DNA of 64,000 nucleotides from Streptomyces sp. NBC_01465 (GTDB taxonomy: Bacteria > Actinomycetota > Actinomycetes > Streptomycetales > Streptomycetaceae), in the NCBI RefSeq assembly GCF_036227325.1, contig NZ_CP109467.1, positions 6,820,001 to 6,884,000 on the forward strand, written 5' to 3'. Position 1 is the first letter of the stretch. Each line of letters opens with the position of its first letter. Below, one piece after another: positions 1 to 7,893 of this stretch. Under the pieces are notes generated by a model, which was not told the DNA's origin, did no database searches, and worked only from the letters and a program-made list of their open reading frames with translations. The position numbers and the translations under genes were made by a program.

Positions 1-171
1 CCAGACGGCGAGGACCAGGACGACCGCGACCACCGGCGGGAGGATCTTCTTGACGAGTACTTCGCGCACCGGCACCCGGTGCGACTGCACCGCGTCCAGC
101 GCGTCCAGGCCCGCTTCGAGCCCCGCCAGATCGTCGGCCCTGGCGTCGGCCTTTGTCTCAGTGCTGGCCAT
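1..171 (-). CDS. ssuC: Sulfonate-type ABC transporter permease, N-terminal part
   Basis: The window edge cuts this gene, leaving the first 57 codons. They read as a short soluble N-terminus, charged residues (VKKILPP) and then the start of a hydrophobic segment (VVAVVLVLAVW), as expected for the first membrane helix of an SsuC/TauC-type permease. The ATG lies inside the last codons of the ATP-binding gene (14-bp overlap), so the two are translationally coupled. The role, passing sulfonates or similar organosulfur compounds through the membrane, rests on the neighbouring SsuA/SsuB-like genes; the visible fragment is too short to prove it. Confidence 0.75.
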   Translation of the reverse strand, partial: MASTETKADARADDLAGLEAGLDALDAVQSHRVPVREVLVKKILPPVVAVVLVLAVW

Positions 172-946
172 GGCGGCGGATCTCCCCACGCAGTTGTTCG
201 GTGATCTCGACCGAGAGCTCCGCGACCGCGGAGTCCTCGATGCGGCGCGGCTGCGGAATGTCCACCGTCCACTCGTGCGCGACCCGTCCGGGCCGCGACG
301 AGAGCAGTACGACGCGCTCGGCGAGGCGCACGGCCTCGCGCACGTTGTGCGTGACGAAGAGGACGGAGACGTTCGTCTCGCGCCAGATGCGGGTCAGCTC
401 GCCGTGCAGGACGTCCCGGGTGATGGCGTCGAGGGCCGCGAACGGCTCGTCCATCAGCAGGAGTTGGCTGTCCTGGGCGAGCGCCCTGGCGAGCGCCACG
501 CGCTGTCGCATACCGCCCGACAGCTCGTGCACCCGCTTTCCGTACGAGCCGTCGAGCCGTACGAGACCGAGCAGCCGCTCCGCCTCCGCGCGGCGCTCGT
601 CCTTCGGTACGCCGCGCAGCCGCAGCGCCAGCTCGATGTTCTTGCCCGCGGTGAGCCACGGGAACAGGGCGTGCTCCTGGAACATCAGGGCCGGCCGGCC
701 GCCCGGGGTCTCGATGGACCCCGAGGACGGCAGGTCGAGCCCGGCGACCAGGTTGAGCAGCGTGGACTTGCCGCACCCGGAGGCTCCCAGGAGGGTGACG
801 AACTCGCCCGGTGCGACATCGAGGGTGATGTCGTCCAGGACGAGCTGGGGCCCGGCGGGGCCGCCGAAGGACTTCGAGACGTGCTCGATCCGTGCCGCGT
901 GCGTCACCGCGGTGCGGTCGTCGGCCTTGGCGAGGGTTGTGGCCAT
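158..946 (-). CDS. ssuB: Sulfonate/nitrate/taurine-type ABC transporter ATP-binding protein
   Basis: This is an ABC ATPase of about 262 residues with Walker A GASGCGKST, signature LSGGMRQRVALARALA, Walker B LLLMDEPFAALD and a switch histidine in FVTHNVREA. The sequence is of the SsuB/TauB/NrtD subfamily, which powers uptake of organosulfur or oxyanion substrates. I chose the ATG at 946 because AGGAGG sits seven bases upstream; a GTG nine bases earlier overlaps that ribosome-binding site. It lies between the binding protein and the permease in one operon next to the sulfate-reduction genes, which favours a sulfur substrate over nitrate. Confidence 0.88.
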   Translation of the reverse strand: MATTLAKADDRTAVTHAARIEHVSKSFGGPAGPQLVLDDITLDVAPGEFVTLLGASGCGKSTLLNLVAGLDLPSSGSIETPGGRPALMFQEHALFPWLTAGKNIELALRLRGVPKDERRAEAERLLGLVRLDGSYGKRVHELSGGMRQRVALARALAQDSQLLLMDEPFAALDAITRDVLHGELTRIWRETNVSVLFVTHNVREAVRLAERVVLLSSRPGRVAHEWTVDIPQPRRIEDSAVAELSVEITEQLRGEIRRHGQH

Positions 947-979
947 GGTCGTCACCTCCTGGGAGCGGGTGTGCGGTGG

Positions 980-2089
980 TTACTTGACGCCGAGACCGGC
1001 GTCGGCGACCGCGGGCTGACCCGCCGCCTTGAGGACCTTGTTGAGCAGCGTCAGGTCGTAGATGCCGGCCAGGTCGGGCTTCTCCAGCAGACCGGCCTTC
1101 ACCGCGTGGTCCGCCTCGGAGGTCAGCGTCGCGGCCAGCGGGTCGTCCGTCGTCTCGATGGACTTCCATGCCGGGTCGATGACGTCGGTGGGCAGCGCCT
1201 TGCCGGAGAGCGTCTTCAGAGCCTCGTTGGCGGAGGCCTTCGCCTTGTCCGGGTTGGCCTTGATCCAGGCGTTGGTGTTCACCGAGCCGCGCAGGACCGC
1301 CTCGACGACGTCCGGGTGCTCCTTGAGGAACTTCTGCGACACGATGATGTTGGTGATCACGAACTTCTTGTCGGGCCACAGGTCCGACTCGTCGAGGAGC
1401 ACCTTGCCGCCTGCGGCGACCAGCTTGGACGCGGTCGGCTCCGGCACCCAGGCGCCGTCGATGGAACCGGACTTGTAGGCGTCGGGGGTCACCTTGTTGT
1501 CCGTACGGACGACGGAGACGTCACCCTTGCCGCTGTTCGCGTCGACCTTCCAGCCCTTGGTGGCGATCCAGTTGAGGAACGCCACGTCCTGGGTGTTGCC
1601 CAGCTGCGGGGTCGCGATCTTCTTGCCCTTGACGTCGTCCAGGGACTTGATCTTGTCCGGGTTCACGACGAGCTTCACACCGCCCGACGCGGAGCCGCCG
1701 ATGATGCGCAGGCTCTGGCCCTTGGACTTGGTGTAGCCGTTGATGGAGGGGGAGGGGCCGATCCAGCCGATGTCGATCGACCCGGCGTTGAGCGCCTCGA
1801 TCTCGGAGGGGCCGGCGTTGAAGGTCGACGCCTTCAGCTTGGTGCCGCCCAACTCCTTCTGGAACAGGCCCTCCTGGACGCCGACCAGTGCGGTGGCGTG
1901 CGTCAGGTTCGGGAAGTAGCCGATCTTCACGGTGTCGGCGGAGAGCTTCTTGCCGCCCACGGTGGCCGCGGCCTTCGTGTCGTCCTTCTTGTCGGATCCG
2001 TAGCCGCAGGCGGTCAGCGCCACGGCGAGGATCGGGAGGGCGGCGGCAGCGGCGAGGCTGCGGCGCAGGGTGATACGGCTGGCAGGCAC
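980..2089 (-). CDS. ssuA: Sulfonate-type ABC transporter substrate-binding lipoprotein
   Basis: A 369-residue extracytoplasmic binding protein. The N-terminus is basic, then hydrophobic, then ends in a lipobox (LAVALTAC), so it is predicted to be a lipoprotein anchored outside the membrane. The body has the SsuA/NMT1 pattern (KIGYFPNLTHATALVGVQEG near the N-terminus, then EIEALNAGSIDIGWIG), typical of binding proteins for sulfonates, sulfate esters or taurine. It is the first transporter gene of the ssuABC-like set and lies 214 bp downstream of cysN on the same strand. The actual ligand cannot be read from the sequence. Confidence 0.87.
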   Translation of the reverse strand: MPASRITLRRSLAAAAALPILAVALTACGYGSDKKDDTKAAATVGGKKLSADTVKIGYFPNLTHATALVGVQEGLFQKELGGTKLKASTFNAGPSEIEALNAGSIDIGWIGPSPSINGYTKSKGQSLRIIGGSASGGVKLVVNPDKIKSLDDVKGKKIATPQLGNTQDVAFLNWIATKGWKVDANSGKGDVSVVRTDNKVTPDAYKSGSIDGAWVPEPTASKLVAAGGKVLLDESDLWPDKKFVITNIIVSQKFLKEHPDVVEAVLRGSVNTNAWIKANPDKAKASANEALKTLSGKALPTDVIDPAWKSIETTDDPLAATLTSEADHAVKAGLLEKPDLAGIYDLTLLNKVLKAAGQPAVADAGLGVK

Positions 2090-2122
2090 GGGAGGTCTTC
2101 CTCTCGTTGGCCCGGGGTCAGT

Positions 2123-2209
2123 TCAGTCCGGGCAGTCGGCAGGTCTTCGGCGGTACGAGTGCAGGTGCATCGGGGCGCGCAGGCAGTGCGCGTACGTCAT
2201 CACGCACAT
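2123..2209 (-). CDS. Possible cysteine-containing upstream ORF before ssuA
   Basis: A 28-codon reading frame lies in the cysN-ssuA gap. It begins MCVMTYAHCLRAP, holds three Cys codons (residues 2, 9 and 26) and ends in TGA 33 bp before the ssuA start. A second ATG at 2200 would give a 25-residue form. Third codon positions are strongly GC-rich, as in real genes here. No clear ribosome-binding site is seen. Its place directly ahead of a sulfur-compound transporter and its Cys content suggest a leader ORF that could sense cysteine supply. This is inference; it could be chance. Confidence 0.3.
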   Translation of the reverse strand: MCVMTYAHCLRAPMHLHSYRRRPADCPD

Positions 2210-2304
2210 CGGGCGACCCCGCCCTGTCCGCTGCCGAGGGCGCCGCTGCCGACGCGGCCGCCCTCCTTCGCGAAATCCGTGTAGAAATCCCTGGAACCGG
2301 ACAT
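2200..2304 (-). CDS. Small ORF coupled to the end of cysN
   Basis: A 34-residue frame starts MSGSRDFYTDFAKEGG. Its ATG overlaps the cysN stop codon as TGATG, so ribosomes leaving cysN could re-initiate here. The composition is Gly/Ala-rich in the second half and ends with a single Cys. I recognise no family. It overlaps the next small ORF by ten bases, making a chain cysN - small ORF - Cys ORF - ssuA. It could be a real small protein or a translational link, or simply the start of an intergenic region. Confidence 0.3.
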   Translation of the reverse strand: MSGSRDFYTDFAKEGGRVGSGALGSGQGGVARCA

Positions 2305-3644
2305 CAGAAGTCCCATCCCTCCTCGTCCTGCTGAACGGCTTCGTGGACCTGCCCGGCGGTGGCGGCGAAGGCGTCGCCCGCCATGCCCGCGGAGAGCGTG
2401 GTGCCGTCCGCGGGGTCGATGAGCAGGAAGGATCCGGTGCGGCGCGAGTCCGCGTACGCGTCGAGCGCGAGCGGCTCTGCGGTCCGTACGACGACCCGGC
2501 CGATGTCGTTGGCGACGAGCTTCCCCGGGTTCGGGTGCTGGGACAGGTCGTCCAGCGTGAGCCGGGACGGGATGTCCTTGACGATCGCCTTGACCGTGCG
2601 GGTGGTGTGCTTGAGCAGCACGCGCTGGCCGACGCTCAGCGGCTGGTCGGCCACGTGGCAGACGGTCGCCTCGACGTCCTGGGTGGGCGCGGGGGCGTCG
2701 CTGCTCGGGGCGATGAGGTCGCCGCGCGAGACGTCGATGTCGTCGGTGAGGCGGAGCGTCACGGACTGCGGGGCCCAGGCGATGTCGACGCTCTGGCCGA
2801 GCGCGTCGATCCCGGCGATGGTGCTGGTGCGGCCGGAGGGCAGGACGGTGATCTGCTCGCCGACGCGGAAGGCTCCGGCGGCGATCTGGCCCGCGTAACC
2901 CCGGTAGTCGGGGTGCTCGGCGGTCTGCGGGCGGATCACGTACTGGACCGGGAAGCGGGCGTGGCAGGCGGTCAGGTCGTGGCTGGCCGGGACCGTCTCC
3001 AGGTGCTCCAGGACGGTCGGGCCGCCGTACCAGTCCATGTGCGCGGAGGGCTCCACGACGTTGTCGCCCGCGAGCGCGGAGATGGGGATCGCGGTGATCT
3101 CCGGGACGCCGAGCGATGCGGCGTACGCGGTGAACTCCTCGGCTATGGCGGCGAATACGGGCTCCGCGTACTCGACGAGGTCCATCTTGTTGACGGCGAG
3201 GACGACGTGCGGGACGCGCAGGAGGGCGGCGACCGCGGCGTGCCGGCGGGTCTGCTCGACGACTCCGTTGCGGGCGTCGACCAGGACCACGGCCAGCTCG
3301 GCGGTGGATGCGCCGGTGACCATGTTGCGGGTGTACTGCACATGCCCGGGGGTGTCGGCGAGGATGAAGCGGCGCCGGGCGGTCGCGAAGTAGCGGTACG
3401 CGACGTCGATGGTGATGCCCTGCTCGCGCTCGGCGCGCAGCCCGTCGGTGAGCAGCGCCAGGTCGGGGGTCTCCTGACCGCGGTTGCGCGACGCGCTCTC
3501 GACGGCCTCCAGCTGGTCGGTGAGGATCGACTTGGAGTCGTGGAGGAGGCGTCCTACGAGGGTGGACTTGCCGTCGTCGACGGAGCCCGCGGTCGCGAAG
3601 CGCAGCAGGGTGGTGGCCGAAAGGTGCTCGGCGGTGGTGGTCAT
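2304..3644 (-). CDS. cysN: Sulfate adenylyltransferase subunit 1 (GTPase)
   Basis: About 446 residues; CysN is the GTPase subunit that drives synthesis of adenosine 5'-phosphosulfate (APS) from sulfate and ATP together with CysD. GTPase motifs are visible: P-loop GSVDDGKST near residue 18, DTPGH (G3) and NKMD (G4), followed by EF-Tu-like beta-barrel domains. There is no fused APS kinase, since CysC is separate here. I chose the ATG at 3644 because the protein then starts at the family N-terminus, two bases after the cysD stop; the frame runs on upstream only as a shadow of cysD. It is the fifth sulfur-reduction CDS of the operon after sirA. Confidence 0.95.
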   Translation of the reverse strand: MTTTAEHLSATTLLRFATAGSVDDGKSTLVGRLLHDSKSILTDQLEAVESASRNRGQETPDLALLTDGLRAEREQGITIDVAYRYFATARRRFILADTPGHVQYTRNMVTGASTAELAVVLVDARNGVVEQTRRHAAVAALLRVPHVVLAVNKMDLVEYAEPVFAAIAEEFTAYAASLGVPEITAIPISALAGDNVVEPSAHMDWYGGPTVLEHLETVPASHDLTACHARFPVQYVIRPQTAEHPDYRGYAGQIAAGAFRVGEQITVLPSGRTSTIAGIDALGQSVDIAWAPQSVTLRLTDDIDVSRGDLIAPSSDAPAPTQDVEATVCHVADQPLSVGQRVLLKHTTRTVKAIVKDIPSRLTLDDLSQHPNPGKLVANDIGRVVVRTAEPLALDAYADSRRTGSFLLIDPADGTTLSAGMAGDAFAATAGQVHEAVQQDEEGWDF

Positions 3645-3646
3645 GT

Positions 3647-4582
3647 CTAGAAGTACCCTTCGCGCTTGCGGTCTTCCATCGCGGCCTCGGACATCTTGTC
3701 GTCGGCGCGGGTGGCGCCCCGCTCGGTGAGCCGGGAGGCGGCGATCTCGGTGATCACGGCATCGAGCGTGGTGGCGTCGGAGTCGACGGCCCCGGTGCAG
3801 GACATGTCGCCGACGGTCCGGTAGCGCACGAGACGCGTCTCGACGCTCTCGCTCTCCTTCGGGCCGCCCCACTCACCTGCGGTCAGCCACATCCCGGAAC
3901 GCTTGAACACCTCGCGCTCATGGGCGAAGTAGATCTCGGGGAGTTCGATGCCCTCGCGCTCGATGTACTGCCAGACGTCGAGCTCGGTCCAGTTGGAGAG
4001 CGGGAAGACGCGGACGTGCTCGCCGGGTGCGTGGCGGCCGTTGTAGAGCTGCCACAGTTCGGGGCGCTGGCGGCGCGGGTCCCAGGCGGAGAACTCGTCA
4101 CGGAGGCTGAAGACGCGCTCCTTGGCGCGGGCCTTCTCCTCGTCGCGCCGTCCGCCGCCGAAGACCGCGTCGAAGCGCTCGGCCTGGATCTTCTCCGTGA
4201 GCGGGAGCGTCTGGAGCGGGTTGCGTACCCCGTCCGGGCGCTCGCGCAGGACACCGCGGTCGATGTAGTCCTGGACGGAGGCGACATGCAGGCGCAGGCC
4301 GTGCTCGGCCACCGTACGGTCGCGGTATGCGAGGACCTCGGGGAAGTTGTGCCCGGTGTCCACGTGCAGCAGCGAGAAGGGCACGGCCGCCGGGGCGAAC
4401 GCCTTCAGCGCCAGGTGCAGCATGACGATCGAGTCCTTGCCGCCGGAGAAGAGAATCACCGGCCGCTCGAACTCACCCGCCACCTCACGGAAGATGTGCA
4501 CCGCCTCCGACTCCAGCGAGTCCAGGTGGCTGAGCGCGAAGGGACTGTCCGTCCCCTCGCTGACAGTGGCGAAGGTCGTCAT
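3647..4582 (-). CDS. cysD: Sulfate adenylyltransferase subunit 2
   Basis: A 311-residue protein of the PAPS reductase-like ATP pyrophosphatase fold. CysD catalyses AMP transfer from ATP to sulfate, with CysN supplying GTP energy. The PP-loop SGGKDSIVML lies near residues 46-55, and LHVDTGHNFPE and the C-terminal ending KREGYF match the family. Length is normal. Its ATG overlaps the cysC stop as TGATG, and cysN starts two bases after its stop, so cysC-cysD-cysN are translationally coupled. Confidence 0.95.
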   Translation of the reverse strand: MTTFATVSEGTDSPFALSHLDSLESEAVHIFREVAGEFERPVILFSGGKDSIVMLHLALKAFAPAAVPFSLLHVDTGHNFPEVLAYRDRTVAEHGLRLHVASVQDYIDRGVLRERPDGVRNPLQTLPLTEKIQAERFDAVFGGGRRDEEKARAKERVFSLRDEFSAWDPRRQRPELWQLYNGRHAPGEHVRVFPLSNWTELDVWQYIEREGIELPEIYFAHEREVFKRSGMWLTAGEWGGPKESESVETRLVRYRTVGDMSCTGAVDSDATTLDAVITEIAASRLTERGATRADDKMSEAAMEDRKREGYF

Positions 4583-5124
4583 CAGGCCAGGCCCCTCTCG
4601 GTGAGCAGCGCGTGCAGCGCCGCAGCGGACTCCTGCACGGTCTGCTGGTGCGACTCGATCCGCAGGTCGGGCGATTCGGGGGCCTCATAGGGGTCGTCCA
4701 CCCCGGTGAGACCGGTGAGTTCGCCGGCTGCCTGCTTGGCGTACAGACCCTTCACATCGCGTACGGAGCAGACCTCCACCGGAGTGGCGACATGCACCTC
4801 CAGATACGCGGTGCCCTCGCTCTGGTGGCGCTTGCGCACCGCCTCGCGGCTGTCCGCGTACGGGGCGATGACCGGGACCAGCGCCTTGACACCGTTCGAC
4901 GCGAGCAACTCCGCGACGAAACCGATGCGTTGGACGTTGGTGAGCCGGTCCTCGCGGGAGAACCCGAGCCCCTTGGAGAGGAACTCGCGGATCTCGTCGC
5001 CGTCGAGCACCTCCACCCGGTGGCCCTCGCCGCGGAGCCGGTCGGCCAGCTCGTAGGCGATGGTGGTCTTGCCCGCGCTCGGCAGACCGGTGAGCCAGAT
5101 GGTGGCTCCCTGGTCCGTCGTCAT
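4582..5124 (-). CDS. cysC: Adenylylsulfate (APS) kinase
   Basis: About 180 residues; phosphorylates APS to PAPS. Walker A is GLPSAGKTT near the N-terminus, and the family signature around SREDRLTNVQRIGFVAELL is present. I chose the ATG at 5124, which has AGGAGA six bases upstream; an ATG at 5148 would add eight residues. The frame remains open through cysH, but that part is a shadow. It sits between cysH and cysD in the operon. Because the neighbouring CysH has the iron-sulfur ligands of an APS-type reductase, CysC may serve sulfation reactions rather than reduction; see the finding on CysH. Confidence 0.94.
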   Translation of the reverse strand: MTTDQGATIWLTGLPSAGKTTIAYELADRLRGEGHRVEVLDGDEIREFLSKGLGFSREDRLTNVQRIGFVAELLASNGVKALVPVIAPYADSREAVRKRHQSEGTAYLEVHVATPVEVCSVRDVKGLYAKQAAGELTGLTGVDDPYEAPESPDLRIESHQQTVQESAAALHALLTERGLA

Positions 5125-5150
5125 CTCGTTCTCCTGAATCTTCGTCATCG

Positions 5151-5852
5151 TCAGTCGTGCAGCCCGCACTCGATCTTGTTGCGCCCGGCCCAGCGTCCGG
5201 CGCGGGCGTCCTCGCCCTCCTCGACGCGGCGGGTGCACGGCTCGCAGCCGATGGAGGGGTAACCGTCCATGAGCAGCGGGTTCATGAGGACGCCATGCTC
5301 GGCGGCGTACGCCTCCACGTCCTCTTGAGTCCACCGTGCGATCGGCGAGACCTTGACCTTCTGCCGCTTCTCGTCCCAGCCGACGACGGGGGTGTTCGCC
5401 CGGGTCGGCGACTCGTCGCGGCGCAGGCCCGTGGCCCAGGCGCCGTAGTTCTTGAGGCCGTCTTCCAGGGGCTTGACCTTGCGGAGCGAGCAGCAGAGGT
5501 CGGGGTCCCGGTCGTGCAGCTTCGGCCCGTACTCGGCGTCCTGCTCCTCGACGGTCTGCCACGGAAGCAGCGTGATGACGTTGACGTCCATCACGGCCTC
5601 CACCGCGTCACGCGTCCCGATGGTCTCGGGGAAGTGGTAGCCGGTGTCGAGGAAGACGACGTCGACGCCGGGCATGGCGCGGGAGGCGAGATGGGCGACG
5701 ACCGCGTCCTCCATGGAGGAGGTCACGCAGAAGCGCTTGCCGAAGGTGTCGGCGGCCCACTTCAGGATCTCGAGCGGAGAGGCGTCCTCCAGCTCGCGGC
5801 CCGCGCGCTCGGCGAGGGCCTTCGGATCTTCGGTCTCCAGAGTGCTCGTCAT
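5151..5852 (-). CDS. cysH: APS/PAPS reductase (CysH), iron-sulfur type
   Basis: A 233-residue thioredoxin-dependent reductase producing sulfite from activated sulfate. The PP-loop region reads FCVTSSMEDAVV (residues 41-52). A CC pair at 120-121 and a CxxC at 203-206 (GCEPC) match the four [4Fe-4S] ligands of bacterial APS reductases, and the catalytic cysteine is C229 in the C-terminal ECGLH motif. E. coli-type PAPS reductases lack these ligands, so APS is the better-supported substrate; PAPS use cannot be excluded by eye. The ATG overlaps the stop of the small Cys4 gene. Confidence 0.92.
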   Translation of the reverse strand: MTSTLETEDPKALAERAGRELEDASPLEILKWAADTFGKRFCVTSSMEDAVVAHLASRAMPGVDVVFLDTGYHFPETIGTRDAVEAVMDVNVITLLPWQTVEEQDAEYGPKLHDRDPDLCCSLRKVKPLEDGLKNYGAWATGLRRDESPTRANTPVVGWDEKRQKVKVSPIARWTQEDVEAYAAEHGVLMNPLLMDGYPSIGCEPCTRRVEEGEDARAGRWAGRNKIECGLHD

Positions 5853-6028
5853 ATCCCGTCCCCTTCAACGTCGTTGCGTTGCAGACCCCGGGTCAGGAGC
5901 CCGAGGAACTTCAACTGGAATGCGCGATTGCACGCCGCGCATTCCCAGGCTCCGTGCCCCGTTTCGTTGGGGCGCAGATCCTCGTCTCCGCAGTACGGGC
6001 AGTAGAACGGTGCGGCTCGCTCACTCAT
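5849..6028 (-). CDS. Small Cys4 (zinc-ribbon-like) protein between sirA and cysH
   Basis: A 59-residue protein with two CxxC pairs (FYCPYCG near the start and ECAACNR about 20 residues later), a typical zinc-ribbon or small metal-site layout. The ATG at 6028 has GGAGG seven bases upstream and overlaps the sirA stop (ATGA); its own stop overlaps the cysH start. This position matches cysX of Corynebacterium glutamicum, a small ferredoxin-like gene between the sulfite reductase and cysH genes. By position it may help electron delivery to sulfite reductase or assemble with CysH, but four cysteines in two CxxC pairs also fit plain zinc binding. Function unproven. Confidence 0.8.
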   Translation of the reverse strand: MSERAAPFYCPYCGDEDLRPNETGHGAWECAACNRAFQLKFLGLLTRGLQRNDVEGDGI

Positions 6029-7722
6029 GAGAGGGCCTCCTCGGAGGCGCGCGCGGTCCACGTCGCGAAGCGCTCGCCGTCCTCGCGCTCCTTCTGGAAG
6101 CGGATCAGGACGCGCTCGACGTAGTCGGGCAGCTCGGCCGAAGTGACCTTCAGACCACGGACCTTGCGGCCGAAACCGGCCTCGAGACCGAGTGCGCCGC
6201 CGAGGTGCACCTGGAAGCCCTCGACCTGGTTGCCGTCCTTGTCGAGCATCAACTGGCCCTTGAGACCGATGTCGGCGACCTGGATACGGGCGCAGGCGTT
6301 GGGGCAGCCGTTGATGTTGATGGTGATGGGCTCGTCGAAGTCCGGGATGCGGCGCTCCAGTTCGTCGATGAGGGAGGCGCCACGCGCCTTCGTCTCGACG
6401 ATGGCGAGCTTGCAGAACTCGATGCCGGTGCAGGCCATGGTGCCGCGCCGGAACGGGGAGGCGTTGACCTTGAGGTCGAGCGCTTCGAGCCCGGCGATCA
6501 GGGAGGGGAGCTGGGCCTCCTCCACGTCGAGCACGATCATCTTCTGCTCGGTGGTGGTACGCAGCCGCCCCGAGCCGTGTTCGCTCGCAACTTCCGCGAT
6601 CCGTACGAGAGTCGGGCCGTCGACACGCCCCACGCGCGGCGCGAAGCCGACGTAGAAACGCCCGTCCTTCTGCCGGTGCACGCCGAGGTGGTCGCGCCAG
6701 GTGCCTGCCGGCTGCTCGGGCGCGGGCCCGTCGAGAAGCTTGCGCTCCAGGTACTCGTCCTCGAGGATCTGCCGGAACTTCTCGGTGCCCCAGTCGGCGA
6801 GCAGGAACTTCAGACGGGCGCGGGTGCGCAGCCGCCGGTAGCCGTAGTCGCGGAAGATGCCGATGACACCGCCGTACACGTCAGGCACCTCGTCCAGCGG
6901 CACCCAGGCGCCGAGGCGCTGACCCAGCTTGGGGTTGGTGGAGAGGCCGCCGCCGACCCAGAGGTCGAAGCCGGGGCCGTGCTCGGGGTGGTTCACGCCG
7001 ACGAACGCGATGTCGTTGATCTCGTGCGCCACATCGAGCTGCGGGGAGCCCGAGATCGCGGTCTTGAACTTCCGCGGCAGGTTGGAGTAGTCGGGGTTGC
7101 CGATGAACCGGCGGTGGATCTCGTCGATCGCGGTCGTACCGTCGATGATCTCGTCGGCGGCGACACCGGCGACGGGCGAGCCGAGGATGGTGCGGGGCGT
7201 GTCACCGCAGGCCTCGGTGGTGGAGAGCCCGACGGCCTCCAGCCGGCGCCAGATCTCGGGGACGTCCTCGATGCGGATCCAGTGGTACTGGACGTTCTGC
7301 CGGTCGGTGATGTCGGCGGTCCCGCGCGCGAACTCCACGGAGATCTCGCCGATGACCCGCAGCTGCTCGGTGGTCAGCCGGCCGCCGTCGATCCGGACCC
7401 GGAGCATGAAGTACTCGTCGTCCAGCTCCTCCGGCTCCAGGATCGCGGTCTTGCCGCCGTCGATCCCGGGCTTGCGCTGGGTGTAGAGACCCCACCAACG
7501 CATGCGCCCGCGCAGGTCGTTGGGGTCGATGGAGTCGAATCCGCGCTTGGAGTAGATCGTCTCAATGCGTGTCCGCACATTGAGACCGTCGTCGTCCTTC
7601 TTGAACTGCTCGTTGCCGTTGAGAGGGGTGAAGTGGCCGGCGGCCCACTGGCCTTCGCCACGGTGGCGGCCCGGCTTGCGGCGGGGCGTGGCTGGAGCGG
7701 GCTTTTCCGGGGTGGCGGCCAT
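6025..7722 (-). CDS. sirA: Ferredoxin-dependent sulfite reductase (SirA/NirA type)
   Basis: A 565-residue siroheme/[4Fe-4S] enzyme reducing sulfite to sulfide. The cluster and siroheme ligands are C431, C437, C473 and C477 (TMACTGIEFC, then NGCPNAC), the C-x5-C ... C-x3-C pattern of sulfite/nitrite reductases. Tyr80 and Cys172 are 92 residues apart, the same spacing as the Tyr-Cys crosslink described in Mycobacterium tuberculosis NirA, a ferredoxin-type sulfite reductase. Its lead position in a cys operon supports sulfite, not nitrite. The start is ATG at 7722 behind a weak AGGA. A conserved-type leader peptide lies 171 bp upstream. Confidence 0.93.
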   Translation of the reverse strand: MAATPEKPAPATPRRKPGRHRGEGQWAAGHFTPLNGNEQFKKDDDGLNVRTRIETIYSKRGFDSIDPNDLRGRMRWWGLYTQRKPGIDGGKTAILEPEELDDEYFMLRVRIDGGRLTTEQLRVIGEISVEFARGTADITDRQNVQYHWIRIEDVPEIWRRLEAVGLSTTEACGDTPRTILGSPVAGVAADEIIDGTTAIDEIHRRFIGNPDYSNLPRKFKTAISGSPQLDVAHEINDIAFVGVNHPEHGPGFDLWVGGGLSTNPKLGQRLGAWVPLDEVPDVYGGVIGIFRDYGYRRLRTRARLKFLLADWGTEKFRQILEDEYLERKLLDGPAPEQPAGTWRDHLGVHRQKDGRFYVGFAPRVGRVDGPTLVRIAEVASEHGSGRLRTTTEQKMIVLDVEEAQLPSLIAGLEALDLKVNASPFRRGTMACTGIEFCKLAIVETKARGASLIDELERRIPDFDEPITININGCPNACARIQVADIGLKGQLMLDKDGNQVEGFQVHLGGALGLEAGFGRKVRGLKVTSAELPDYVERVLIRFQKEREDGERFATWTARASEEALS

Positions 7723-7784
7723 GGTGGTTCGTCCTTCTGTGGCGGCTCAAGGGGGCGGCGGTCAGGCTGAAGGTACCCCTGTGA

Positions 7785-7803
7785 CCTGCCTGTTCACGGC
7801 AGG
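7785..7803 (-). promoter_or_regulatory. Small hairpin in the sirA leader
   Basis: CCTGCC and GGCAGG form a perfect 6-bp stem with a 7-nt loop, between the leader peptide stop and the sirA start. It is not followed by a T tract. It could take part in attenuation or sequestration linked to leader translation. The stem is short, so chance is possible. Confidence 0.3.
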
Positions 7804-7893
7804 ACGCGGTGGCTCGAGTGCAAGGGGTGCTTCGGCTCGTCCGCTACGACGGGGACGGCGGGGTGTATCGGAAAACGGCGTGGCTGGTTCTGA

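Noticed and set aside
50..2284. 744-codon open frame on the plus strand
   Set aside because: It is antisense to ssuB and ssuA, has no family features, and arises from GC-rich codon bias.
6025..7722. Nitrite reductase
   Set aside because: The family includes nitrite enzymes, but the Tyr80/Cys172 spacing and the cys operon context favour sulfite.
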